Assembly (NCBI GenBank): GCA_032164245.1
Contig: JAVMKO010000001.1
Span: forward strand, 62,292,892-62,356,891
Length of the DNA stretch: 64,000 nucleotides
From: Sternotherus odoratus
Lineage: Eukaryota > Chordata > Testudines > Kinosternidae
Reading direction: 5' to 3'
The translations under genes and the position numbers were made by a program. Below, in pieces: positions 1-11,190 of this stretch (the first letter of the stretch is position 1; each line of letters opens with the position of its first letter). The notes beneath the pieces were generated by a model. It did no database searches. It was not told the origin of the DNA and was given only the letters and a program-made list of their open reading frames with translations.

Positions 1-2990
1 ATTGGCTATTATAAAAAATTATGATCTAGACTTCATGGTAGGCCTAAAGGAGCTTAGCTGTGGAAACCATATACCATGTCAACAGACTGAAAATTGGCGT
101 TTCCATTTTCAAAAGGAATTATAACATAATTATATATTTCAAATAGCCATTCATTATTTCCAGAGCCAATAAAAATATCTTGCCAATTTGAGACAAATAC
201 CTCCAAGTGGTACTAATATTCAGCTCAGTGAGCACACCAGTTAATTATTTTGTTAGCTCTTTTTACATTAATTACTAATTCTTGACATGACATCTTACAA
301 CCTTATAACCATCTTATAAAACCCTGTGATTTAAATCAAATTCATAATTATTAACTACAGTCAGGGTCACTTTTGAAAGAAAATGATTGTCCCTAATAGA
401 GACTATTTTTTTTTTTTTTGCCAGTTTGGGGTTTCCATTTATACAATGAGGTACAACCATTTTAATAGGTTGCAACATATTGGATTTCATATTGTTATAT
501 CGCCATCTAGCCTAACATTTAATGCCCTGAAGGGTAACTTTATTATACATTAACCTGCTGCATGTAGAGTTAATTATGGATGGGATAAGTTATATTTACT
601 CAATCATGCATTTATGCATTTTACAAATTGGATTTATCACACATCTTTGACCACCTAACCTGCATTCTTCCCAATAATCCATTTCCCTGGCACATGTTTT
701 AATATCCCAATCCCTGAGCCGTTTCAACAGGCCACTGTTTTTTCTGCTTTCCAGACAAATGGTTTCTTCTCCAACCTCAACTCCAAAGTGGGACTTTCTC
801 CACTAAAAAATGCTTGTCTAAGATACATGATGGACTTTTTCTGGCTGGGGCTGCACTGGGTCTTTGTAGGTATCCTGAGCCTCCCACCGGGGGAGGACAG
901 ACAGTGCATGGTACGTCTGTAGCCAGGTCCACGCCTTCTGCCTTCAGGCCCTGCAGATTCCTTTATAGTGCAGGTAGCCCAGCACAGAGTGTGCTGGCAC
1001 CTGCCTTCCTCCACCACCTCTGAGGGTTATGATACAAACAACAGTTCTCTTATCTCCACCTGAGAGGTCTCTCCTGAGACCTCTTTGAGTTACCAGTCCT
1101 TCATGAGAACTTCCTCAGGATCTGGACTCTAGCTTCAGTGACCAGGTCTATAGCAGTCTCTGAGGGGAAGGATCGCCTCCTGCTATATAACCCCCATCTA
1201 TGTGCACAGGTGGAGGAATTCCCCTCGGTGCACTGTAGGTTGATCCTGGCTGGCACTATCAGAATCTGAGACCTCCTGGTCTACGGTTGGAGGAACTGGT
1301 GGACCCTGCGGTGTTCAGCCAGTTCATGAGGCTGCCCACCCTGCATGACCCCATTGTGTGCTCAGTCTCCATGTCAGTTCCCTTTGTTGTTTCCCTTTGA
1401 CTTCATTCCCATCCCTGTTTTTGCATTTGTTGTCTCCAGTATTTACTTGAGGCTTGGGTTCAATTGCTCCTTCTCTTCAGTTGAGGGGGAGGACCTTCAG
1501 TTTTGGGCAGGCTTAGGCCCACTATCTCCTGGTAACCACAACAGGTACCCATCATCCAACTTTGGGAACAAATGAGGCAGTGGGTCTTATGGGCAACAGT
1601 CTCCTTCACTACACATCCATGATTCATTCCCAGAGCAGGACCAGCCTGTGCACTGAATGAGCCAGGGTTCCTATTAAAAATGTGATTGTGTAAAGAGTGT
1701 ATCATAATGCATATACAATAGGAGGCCCAAATAAGATTGCACAGGGAACTTTAACTCTGGCAGTTCACAACTTCTTAATACTTGGATTTGCTGCCCCCTC
1801 CATACTGCTTTGATGCAAAGTAACAGGGGGAGCATTGAGAGCACAAGAGAGACTGATTCCCTGCTCTGTGCCTGGGTCCACAGAAGCCCCCAGCAAACAG
1901 GAGCAGCAAGTGCGGGAAAATTCCTGCCTTGCCTCTGCAGTCCCAATCTCGAATACGGAGATGGAATGATTCAGGGAATTTCGTTGTCAAACTCTAAGTC
2001 TCTGCTGAGCATTGTGTGAATTGAGATTTTTCCAAGGGCTTGTAAAGTGGCCAAATTTGGGCACTTTTTTTTCATGGAAAGAGGAAAAGGCGCATCCCCG
2101 ACAAAAAGGAAACTCGCCGTGCTAAATTTCAAGCCATTGCTCCAATGCATGAAAGATGCTAGAGTTTCTCAACAAAATAGTTGCAAGAATTTTTTAACAT
2201 GAGCAAAACAAAGTAGTTTTACCCGAATATAATTCTTAGAAATGGTGGGAATGTTTTTGCTGAAACTTTCTGAAAACCTTCAGCCTGCCAGACACCCAGA
2301 ATGGAAAATTTTAGCCCAAACGGTTAATTTGGCACAGTATAAGTGACTGAAACACAGTCTTATAATAAGATATGTCACATAATCTTATTTATTTAGGGAG
2401 CTACAACCTCCACCTATAACAGATTAATAGATTTGTGTTAATTTAATATAGTTGAAAGTTTTCACTAGAAAGTCTGGACTGACATGAATAAAGGAGCTTT
2501 CTTTAATTGAATTTCTTTTTTTTTCACCATGATGTTTAAAGAAGAGAGAGAAAAAATAAATGTCATTTTTGACAGTTGGCACAACTGACCTGACCACTCA
2601 TTTGGAATCAGTCAAGTGTTGTGTAAATAAATAATTATAAATATCCTAAAGTGAATGTTATTTACTTAGTAGTGTAAAACAGTAAAATAAAAATCAGTTT
2701 AGAACAGGATGGTTTTACCCAATAGCCCATAAAAGCACATTCTATGCCATATAGATGATCCTGTCAAGTTCTACTTAGATATTTTTAGTTCACTGAACTG
2801 ATAGTGCATTACAGTCTAGGCCATTTCCCAGCTTCCTGTGCTCCATACCTCTTCAAAATGTTTGTTGTTGTTGAGAATATTTTCTGCTGATGAATATAAA
2901 TGTGCTAGAATTTCATTGGTGGTGTTGTAAAGATAGCAAAGCTCCCCTTCATAACTTGAGTGCCAAGTTGTGCTATATTTAAATAAGTTA

Positions 2991-3863
2991 CCGTATATAC
3001 TCGAGTATAGGCCGACCCGAATATAAGCCGATGCACCTAATTTTAGCACAAAAAGCTGGGAAAGTTATTGACTCGAGTATAAGCCGAGTCCCCCCTGCCG
3101 AGTTCCCCCTGCCGAGGTTCCCCCTTCCCCGCCGCGGGCGGGCTGCCGAGGTTCCCCCCTGCCGAGTTCCCCCTGCCGAGGTTCCCTCCTCCCCGCCGGA
3201 CCAAAAAAAAAAATGTGCGCCCCGGTTCCTCCCCTCCCCGCCGGACAAAAAAAAAAAAAAAAAAAAAAGCCTCGCACTCCCGTCCCCGCCGCGCGGGCGG
3301 GCTGCTGGGAGCGTCCCGGTTCCCCCCTCCCCGCCGCGGGCGGGCTCCCGGCAGGGACAGGACGGGTCGCGCCCGCAATGGCCGGGGCTCCCCCCGTGAC
3401 AGGCCGCGGCACGGAGCCGCCGGGCCCAACCGCCCCGGGATCCTCCCGAGCCAGCCCTGCTACCGCGCAGCGGGGGCCGTTCCCCCCCCGAGCCCACCGC
3501 CCGGGCCGGGCCCTGCACTCACCCCTCCCCGGGGGGGGAACGGCCCCCGCTGCGCGGTAGCAGGGCTGGCTCGGGAGGATCCCGGGGCGGTTGGGCCCGG
3601 CGGCTCCGTGCCGCGGCCTGTCACGGGGGGAGCCCCGGCCATTGCGGGCGCGACCCGTCCTGTCCCTGCCGGGAGCCCGCCCGCGGCGGGGAGGGGGGAA
3701 CCGGGACGCTCCCGGCAGCCCGCCCGCGCGGCGGGGACGGGAGAGCGAGGCTTTTTTTTTTTTTTTTTTTTTTTTACCGGGGTGACTCGAGTATAAGCCG
3801 AGGAGGCTTTTTTCAGCCCAAAAAGTGGGCTGAAAAACTCGGCTTATACTCGAGTATATACGG
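2991..3863. mobile_element. TA-flanked MITE with giant internal palindrome
   Basis: Terminal inverted repeats begin CCGTATATACTCGAGTATA on both sides and match at 24 of 25 positions. TA dinucleotides flank both ends (2989-2990 and 3864-3865), as expected for IS630/Tc1/mariner-type target duplication. The interior is very GC-rich. It has short direct repeats of a CTGCCGAGTTCCCC-like unit at about 3090-3200, then two arms, 3247-3489 and 3531-3773, that are reverse complements around a 41-base loop. Each arm ends in a run of about 22 A or T. No transposase is encoded. The superfamily is inferred from the TA target only. Confidence 0.85.
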
Positions 3864-3963
3864 TAATAAACTTTCAGTGCTTCCTGCTGTCAGTTAAGGA
3901 TACATTTAACTAGTTAAATGAAAAGATTAGCCAGGCTATCAGCATTTTACAATAGAGAGTGCC

Positions 3964-4895
3964 TGTAAGGGGTCGGTCACTCACCCGGCGGCGCCCCCAT
4001 CTGGTCGTCAGGGAATTAGCTCTTTTTGACCCAGGAGCGCCCTCTGCCGGCCGACCTCCGCTTCTCCACACTGGTCCCGTGCCCCTCCCGGACTCCGGAA
4101 CCCCTTGCTGAGGGTGCTGCACCCCTGCAGTACCCCCCTGGTTTTAGGGTCTCCCCTCCCTGGGGAACCCAACACCCACTATCCCCAACTTGCCTCAGAT
4201 ACGGCCACTGCCAGTCACCACTGCCTCAGTCTCTCTGAGGCGGACTGCAGTCTCATGGCTACTCATCACCGGCAAGAAGGGGTTGGCCTGCTGCTCTTAT
4301 CAGCCCAGGGGCCGCCCCCTTGCAACCCCCAGTACCCTGTGGGTCGGGCCTTCCCTAGGCTCAGCAAGCTGGGGCCCTCTCACTAGAGCTCAGGCTCCCT
4401 GGCTCCCAGCTGCCTTGCCCTTGCCCTGTCCCAGTCTGGGTACTCTGATAAAGGCTCCCAGCAGCCAGGCCTTGTCTCCCTCTGATTGCAGAGGAGACTG
4501 CCCCCTTGCAATCCCCAGTACCCCGTGGGTCGGGCCTTCCCTAGGTTCAGCAAGCTGGGGCCCTCTCTCTAGAGCCTAGGCTCCCTGGCTCCCAGCTGCC
4601 TCACCCACGCCCTGTCCCAGTCCAGGTACTTTGCAGCCAGGCCCTGTCTCCTGCTGCCTACAGAGTAGACTGACCTCCTGAGTAAACTCAAACTCAAACT
4701 CAAACTCCCTCTCCCCCTCCCCCTCCCCTAACTCCTGCCTCCCAGGCTTTTATACAGCCTGGAATGTTTGGGGCGTGGCCACACAGCTGAGCCTGCTTTC
4801 CATTTAAGCCTGCTAGCAGGCTCAGCCAGCTACAAACCCTCTTTCCAGGGCTATTCCAGCCCTGGCCGGCAGGGAGCGGGGAGCACCCCGCTACA
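3964..4895 (-). mobile_element. Solo LTR, 932 bp, 5-bp TSD GTGCC
   Basis: On the minus strand the element starts TGTAGCGGGGTGC and ends CCCCTTACA. It is flanked by a perfect 5-bp duplication, GTGCC, at 3959-3963 and 4896-4900. A TATAAAAG promoter motif lies at about 4748-4755 on the minus strand. Two direct copies of a roughly 100-bp segment (about 4311-4413 and 4498-4601) are spaced by 187 bp, and a short AAACTC/CCCCT simple repeat sits at 4684-4730. No internal retroviral sequence adjoins, so this is the product of LTR-LTR recombination. The 5-bp duplication fits an ERV3-like or Gypsy element; I cannot decide which. Confidence 0.85.
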
Positions 4896-5628
4896 GTGCC
4901 ATTATTTTCAGTCTTGGAACAGTATTGCCCTCAAAAGTCTTTAAAACTGTCGGCCACTTCAGTGGAAACCTTTCTCGCAATGCAGAATATATTCAGTAAA
5001 ATAAGGCTGTGTTGCACGTTGCCGATAAACTAATGTTCCTTCCCTTTTCTCTTCCTTCCATCAATTTGTGGGGGGAAAAGTCACAATCAATGCACTTTTG
5101 CTGCCTCAGTACCGAAGAGTGCAATCCTGCTATCATTGAAGTAAACGATAGAACTCCCATTGATGTCACTGAAGGAAGATTAGTGTTGGACATTAAATAG
5201 ATAAGCACAAAGAAGAACCAAGAGGCTTGCCGGGTTCAAGCTGTAAACTGTTGTCTCCATAAGAATATTTCCAATCACTTCAGTCTGGCATACAAATAAT
5301 GTTTAGTTTAGTTTAGGGAAATAATCATAAACATTTAGGAATCCTATTGAACCGATTGGCTTAATTTGTATCTTCTGTCCAAGAAATTGTAAAGTGAAAG
5401 ATAAAGCATTATCATTTACATATATGAAATTTGGTTTACATTTCCCGTGGTATGCTTACAAAAGAGGATTCCAAAAAGGAACCGACTCTGTAAAACAAAA
5501 ACATATATCTCTGCTTTAGAGACATCCTAGCTGGATCTGTGTGGATATGTTGGGGGCAAGGAGAGATGAGTCACAGGGAGCTCCTCCTCCCTCTGTGTAC
5601 CTGTGTGGGAGGCAGTTTTATCACTGAC

Positions 5629-6070
5629 TAGCAAAAATACCCGGCGTTGCTCGGGGTATTTGTAATTGGAAACTGGGATGTAAGAAGACTACCATGTTTT
5701 TTATTAATACAAATTTTGTTCAGACGTCTCAGCGTTGCTCGGGTCCATTGGAGGGGGGAGGGGAGAGAGAGCTGAGCGAGTTCGGGGTCCATTGGGGGGG
5801 TATTATTACATCATAACTATGTCACAGAGAACAGCAGGTTTTAACCTGCTGCCCAGCTGATGTGAATGGGCTTTAAAGAATTTCACCCATGGGGGGCATC
5901 AGAGGTGAGATTTGAAAAATTTTCGACTCTTACCCTGATTAGGACCCTAAAGCCTATAGCTGTACCGAATTTCAAGTCTCTAGCTCAAACGGTGTGGAAG
6001 GAGTAAGGCAGCATACATGCACGCACGCATACACACACGCATACACCATTTGACTTTTATATATATAGAT
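5629..6070 (+). mobile_element. Non-LTR retroelement 3' fragment, possibly RTE-like
   Basis: The segment has the widespread CCCGGCGTTGCTCGGGTATT-like motif (5641-5661), which can form a short hairpin, and ends in a CA-rich stretch and ACTTTTATATATATAGAT. I associate this pattern with the 3' ends of RTE-type LINEs, but this is memory of a repeat pattern and not a protein match. The copy is decayed and has no open frame of interest. Confidence 0.4.
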
Positions 6071-6385
6071 TGCTGGAGAGTGCAAGTAGGACCTTTTTGC
6101 ACAAATGGCAGGGTAATGATCCCAGTCCTTAGCACAGGCAAATGGCTACAAATTTCTAACACATACCGCATGACCTCACTGCACTCTACAGGCTTGATCC
6201 AATGCCCACTGAGGTCCCCTGAATGGATCCCCTTAATATCAGTGGATTTTGGATTAGCCCCAATTACCTCTGGAGGCATCACGACTTCGAATCACATATC
6301 CTTTGCTGTGGCGGACAAGGCGCTCTTGCTCCCTCAACACTTATAGGAATAACGCTATGCTAAGAAATGACTTTCATTTCCATAC

Positions 6386-6504
6386 CTCTCTGATAGCTGT
6401 ACAAAACTCACTCTGCAGTACTTTCTTTAGGGATTGTAGCTTGTGTACTGGTACTTCTCCAGACTCTTGTAGTTTCTCCAGTAATTCAACTGCTCTTGCA
6501 ACAT
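6386..6504 (-). CDS. LIN7A: LIN7A coding exon 2 (L27 domain)
   Basis: This 119-bp exon on the minus strand encodes the start of the LIN7A L27 domain, the helical module that pairs with the L27 domains of CASK and MPP proteins. It contributes the last two bases of the split Asp codon and then 39 residues, beginning [17 protein letters not shown] and ending SEFCTAIRE. The helix pattern and residues match LIN7 proteins almost exactly; I recall Ile where this copy has Val in ARAVEL. A pyrimidine-rich tract and CAG acceptor precede it (CCCATTCAG|AT) and a GAGAG|GTATGG donor follows. The incoming phase fits exon 1, and the outgoing phase is 0. There are no stops or frameshifts. The rest of L27 and the PDZ domain are not visible in 1-6385, so the next exon is presumably beyond the left edge. 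Confidence 0.95.
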
Positions 6505-7084
6505 CTGAATGGGTAAAAATAGGAATAAAGTTTAGAAAAGCAGAGATTTGACATGTAAGAATGATTAATGTTCCCAATAAGTGGTACAGTGATTGTGCAT
6601 GAAAATATTGCTCATCATCAGCTTTATCAATGCTTAGTTTATTTGTTTTTGTGTTTATAATTCTTTAACAGACAAGATAAAGTTCAATTCCGCAGGTAAA
6701 CCACTTGAAATGTGCACATTACCTTAAACTAATATATGTGCAGACATTGTGTAAATACTGTGAATCCGTCAGTACTGACATTACATTCATATTTATCAAT
6801 TACAAGTACTCTTTTCTAAAAACACAGGTACCAGTGTAAGCAAATATACAGTAGTATGCTCTTAAAACAGTTAAGAAATACATAACTTCTTCCTTCTCCA
6901 TTAAAGAGAACAGCACCAAAGAGGTACGGAGGCATGCTTTCAAAGAGTCTAATTTAAAATAAGTCCTTATATACGTCCATCTTGTAAGATAATGGATGAG
7001 GAAAGAACTTAATCTGTTCTTTGTGTAAACCTGGAACTATATACTAATATTTTCTTCAAGAATAGTTTTGTCTGTTGCTAGAAG

Positions 7085-7290
7085 AGGTCTTCTCTAGTGA
7101 TTAGAGCACTTGCCCAAGGCTCTGAAGAGCCAAGTTCAATTCCCTGCTCTGCCATGTACTTCCTAGATGAAGTCTAGGGGAGAGTCACTCAGTCTCTCTG
7201 CCTTGGTTCCTCAACTTCAAAATAGGGATAAAAGTGATTCCCTACCTCACAAGGATGCTGCGAGGATAAATATATTAGCGATTGTGAGAT
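7085..7290 (+). repeat. MIR-type SINE
   Basis: The order of blocks matches MIR: a tRNA-like head (TAGAGCACTTGCC, then AGTTCAATTCCCTGCTCTGC), the core with AGTCACTCAGTCTCTCTGCC, a CAAAATAGGGATAA block and a CCTACCTCACAAGGATGCTG block. It is an old, diverged copy. Confidence 0.8.
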
Positions 7291-8322
7291 GTTCAAATAA
7301 AGTGGTGATGGGGGGCCATATAAACATGATAGGTAGTGATTTGTTCCATGTATTACTCGATGGAGGCTATCCACTGGTCAAGTGAGGGACATTTCATTGC
7401 AAGAATTAACTAAAACAAGCAGCTGAGCTGTAAGGGGTGGTTCCTAACCAGTGGTGGCAATTGTGGAAGCTGTAGCATAGGCAAGGCTCAGCATTTTTAC
7501 TACCATGTCATGTTAAGCCTAAATTACAACTTCTGCTGCAGGAGCTGCATTGGAGGGGAATTACAGCTACAAAATTTGCTGAAGTAGATCAAGCCTGGCA
7601 ACACTCTAATGATGTCTTGATTGTGTGGTCATTCCCATTACCGCTAATGAAGACTTATTTTCATTTCTACCTATGACATAACTAGCCAGTTATACCAGAA
7701 CACTAAAAATATCAGTGTAGTCAGTGCCTAAGGGAATATACAATACTACATGCATGCAATAGAGCTGGGGCATTTTAAATGTAATTTAGTTGTGTTTAAA
7801 AATAAAATCTTTTTAATGAATTGAAATTACCTTAAATAACCCTCCTTCCACATGATAAAGATTATGTTTGTGACTGGGAGATTGCACTAATTGAAACAAT
7901 TCTTAGAATCCTCATCTTGCAGTTTAGTTCTTCTGAGCAGATGTCCTATTTGGCACAGACATGGGAAGCTATTTAGAAATGGGGAAAGGATGGCTTCAGA
8001 TGAGTGGTATATTTTTTTTAATGATAATAGTTAATAATTCATGATAATAGTTAAATGAAAAGAACAAATAAAAAAACTATCTTTCTCACAATGAAATACC
8101 TCAAAAATGGCTATTTACCAGATTCATAATTTTGACATTTCCTATTCAAATGGAGAGGGTCACAGTTAGTTAAATTTTAGGCTTCCCATCCTTAGTCCTT
8201 GGCCCCAGCTTCAGCTGCTCTGCTCAGACAGTAAAAATCAGATGAAGGGCTGCATCTGAGAATTGCCCAATAGTCTGTTGGCATAGTAGTTCTGATTGGA
8301 CCTCTGCAGTTGCCATAGCTTA

Positions 8323-8607
8323 GCCCTGGTCTACACTGCGGGAGAGGGGTCGACCTAAGATATGCGACCTCAGCTACGAGAATAGCGTAGCTGAAGCTGA
8401 CATGTCTTAGGTTAACTTACCTTGAGTCCTCACAGCACGGGGTCGCTCCCCCGTCGACTCCGCTTCCACCTCTCATCTTGGTGGATTACAGGAATTGAAG
8501 GCAGAGCAATCGGGGTTCGATTTATTGTGTCTACACTAGAAGCAATAAATTGATCCCAGATAGATCGATCACTACCCGCCAATCTGGCGGGTAGTGAAGG
8601 CGTACCC
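8323..8607. mobile_element. TTA-flanked MITE (PIF/Harbinger-like), older copy
   Basis: Begins GCCCTGGTCTACACT after TTA (8320-8322) and ends just before TTA (8608-8610). The interior is a chain of hairpins: CCTAAGA...TCTTAGG at 8354-8411, then a CGCTCCCCCGTCGACTCCG block, then TTTATTGTGTC...AATAAA, then CACTACCCGCC...GGCGGGTAGTG near the right end. It belongs to the same family as 18833-19119. The TTA target suggests PIF/Harbinger; no transposase is present. Confidence 0.72.
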
Positions 8608-10189
8608 TTAGAAAAGCCCTTCAGCTGCTCTAGATGACAAGAGGTTGGTGTTTTTTTTTACCCTGGTTAGCCCAGTTTAGAGCTTCCTTCCTAGTCCTCC
8701 TCTCAAAATATATTGTGCAGAAGCGCAGTGCAGCTGCTGGCTGATCTCTCATTATTTTATTCCCACTTAGCTGTTCTACCTACCTCTATTTCTGTGGATT
8801 CTCTGCTTCTCCCCATGTTCACTATGGTCATGATCCAAAACATATTAAATTCAATTGAAAGACTTCCACTGACATCAGTGTTCTTTTGACACCCTTATTC
8901 GGGAAAATAACCCTATTCTTAAAGCATATACTTAATTAACTCTAGGCATGTCATTGTCCTATTGAAATCAATGGGCTTTAAGTTTTAAGTATATGCTTAA
9001 AGATAAGTATGTGCTTAAGTGCTTTCCTGAATTGGTGCCTGGATATTCACAGTATGATTAATTACATTTAGAAGTAGGACATGCTTTGCATTTAGTATTA
9101 TGATATATTGCAAAGAAACGAACATGGTAGTACAAATGATAAATTCATGCTCTCCTGTTGATTTCACATGAGAGGTGAGTGCGTGAATTCCTAGCCAAAC
9201 CTGAGTGCCAAGTTGTCATTTGCTGAAGTGGGCATCTCCCATTTTCTGATAAGTAGTTGCACATGAATAAACAAAAATTCAGGTAGCACCCTATATAAAT
9301 GCTAATAAAGCAAATCTTGTGATTGTTCTTAAACTAAAGAATGGAAACTACCAACAGCAGCAACTTTACCAGTTGATGATATGTTGAATATTATTTGTAT
9401 TATCATAGCATCTAGGAGTCCCATTCATGGGCCAGGACTCCATTATGCATATTGTGGGAGGCATAACTTTTCACTATCTTGCTTACCATAACAAAAGTTC
9501 TGAGTACTTTACCTTCTTCATGCTTTACTAGGTATGTAAACATACAGTATGTGTGTGTAGTGGGTGCTCCTTTGGGGGTTTTCAAACCATAGCCCCTATA
9601 CATGGTTTTCCTGAGTCAGACCGTCACCATGTGGGTACTTACAGTTTTGTTTGTAGTAATAAAGAATGCAGATGCAAACTAGAAAGACAGTATAAACTTT
9701 ATTAAGAAATGTAATTCAACTGCAGGAGCAGGAGAGATAGGGCTTTATTCTCCCACTGTGAGATAGGCTAGGAATATTGCTTACAAGGTATTGACTTTGC
9801 TGGGAGTTACACAGGCGCTGCGTTGAGAGAATAGGGCCCCAGACTCTAATCTAAGCTGCAGAGAACAGTGATCTTCAGAGACCCTCACTCATATAACCAT
9901 CTCTGTCAAGGATATTAAGTTCTAAGCATTACTTTATCAGAACAAACTTGTCCATCGCTGATCAGTGATCCTGAAGGCAGGATACTTCCTGCCTAGCAAT
10001 TTCTCATAATTGTAAACCCTGCCACTGAAACCCAAAGTAAACCTTTCTGCTGATAACACATATTTTTATTTCAATATTTTATTTATCATACTTGAAAACT
10101 CAAGATGTTCACTAGTTGAGTAAATGCAATTTAAAAATATATAAGCAGTACTGCACGCTATTTATTTTTCTAAAATTAAAGTATAAGAA

Positions 10190-10193
<4 letters not shown>

Positions 10194-10252
<59 letters not shown>

Positions 10253-10262
10253 ATATAATATA
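10194..10262. repeat. (CA)n(TA)n microsatellite
   Basis: A run of CA dinucleotides from about 10197 to 10227 passes into TA dinucleotides to about 10252, followed by TAATATAATATA. Confidence 0.95.
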
Positions 10263-10292
10263 TTTCAAAATATGAAACTCAAGGTCTTAGAT

Positions 10293-11190
10293 CAGGGGTG
10301 GGCAAACTTTTTGGCCTGAGGGCCACATCGGAGTTCAAAATTGTGTGGAGGGCCGGGTAGGGAAGGCGGTGCCCTCCCAAACAGCCTGGCCCCGCCCCCT
10401 ATCAACTCCCACTCACTTCTGGCCCCCTGACTACCCCCTCTCAGAACCCCCAACCCATCGCCCTATCTGGAGATCCCTTACTCTAATGGCCCCCCAGAGC
10501 CCCACCCCCTATCTAAGCCCCCCCTGCTCCCTGTCCTCTGACTGCCCCCTCCAGAGACCCCCTGCCCTTAGCCACCGCCCCAAGACCCCACCTCAAGCCC
10601 CCCTGCTCCTTCGCCCCTGACCACCCCCTCCACAGGTCTCCTTTTCCTTACTCACCCCCCCAGGACCCTATCCACTTATCCAAGCTTCCTTTTCCCTGAC
10701 ACCTATCTATACCTCCACCCCCAACAGGCCCCCTGGGACTCCCATGTGCCATCCAACCTCCTCCCTCCCCCCCCCCACCTTCTGCCCCTTTAGGTAACCT
10801 GCCTGGCCCCGGTCCTCTTACCTCGCCGCTGCCTAGAATAGCGTGTCTGGCCCAAAGCCAGACACACGGCTGCGCTGATCTCCCAGAGCGCGCAACGTGT
10901 CTGGCCAGGAGCTGGACACGCTGTCGCGCAGCCCCGCCCAACAGCGCTGCTCACGCGGCCCTCTGGGGCCGCGGGGGAGGGAGACAGGGCAAGAGGGGCT
11001 GGAGCAGTTTCCCTACCGTGTCCTGCCGAGGCCACGCGGGAGGGGGCCAACGGGGGAACAACTTCCCTAGTGCAGCAGCTGAGGCCGCGGGGGAGGGGCA
11101 AGAGCAGCCTCCCCAGCCAGACCTCGGGGGCCGGTTTGGAGGAGCCCGCGGGCCGGATCTGGCCCGCGGGCCGTACTTTGCCCACTTCTG
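10293..11190. mobile_element. hAT non-autonomous transposon, 898 bp
   Basis: Ends are CAGGGGTGGGCAAACTTTTT and, at the right, ACTTTGCCCACTTCTG. An exact 8-bp target duplication TCTTAGAT lies at 10285-10292 and 11191-11198, as expected for hAT. The interior is C/G-rich with CCCC-rich tracts; the open frames in it are compositional. No transposase is present. Confidence 0.92.

Larger units (their letters stand above)
1..6385 (-). other. LIN7A: LIN7A intron 2, partial
   Basis: Noncoding DNA after the GTATGG donor of exon 2. It contains the palindromic element at 2991-3863, the solo LTR at 3964-4895 and a retroelement fragment near 5629-6070. No LIN7A PDZ exon is seen. The stretches 1-720, 1650-2985 and 4905-5625 hold nothing recognisable. 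The somewhat GC-richer part at 724-1640 may be an old repeat, but I cannot classify it. Confidence 0.8.

Noticed and set aside
724..1640. Possible LTR retroelement in the GC-richer stretch
   Set aside because: A CTATATAACCCC motif is present near 1184 but I found no paired ends, target duplication or protein remnant.
3215..3796. 193-codon frame in the palindromic MITE
   Set aside because: Similar frames appear on the opposite strand because the DNA is a palindrome; Pro/Arg/Gly-rich and ends in a poly-A/T run.
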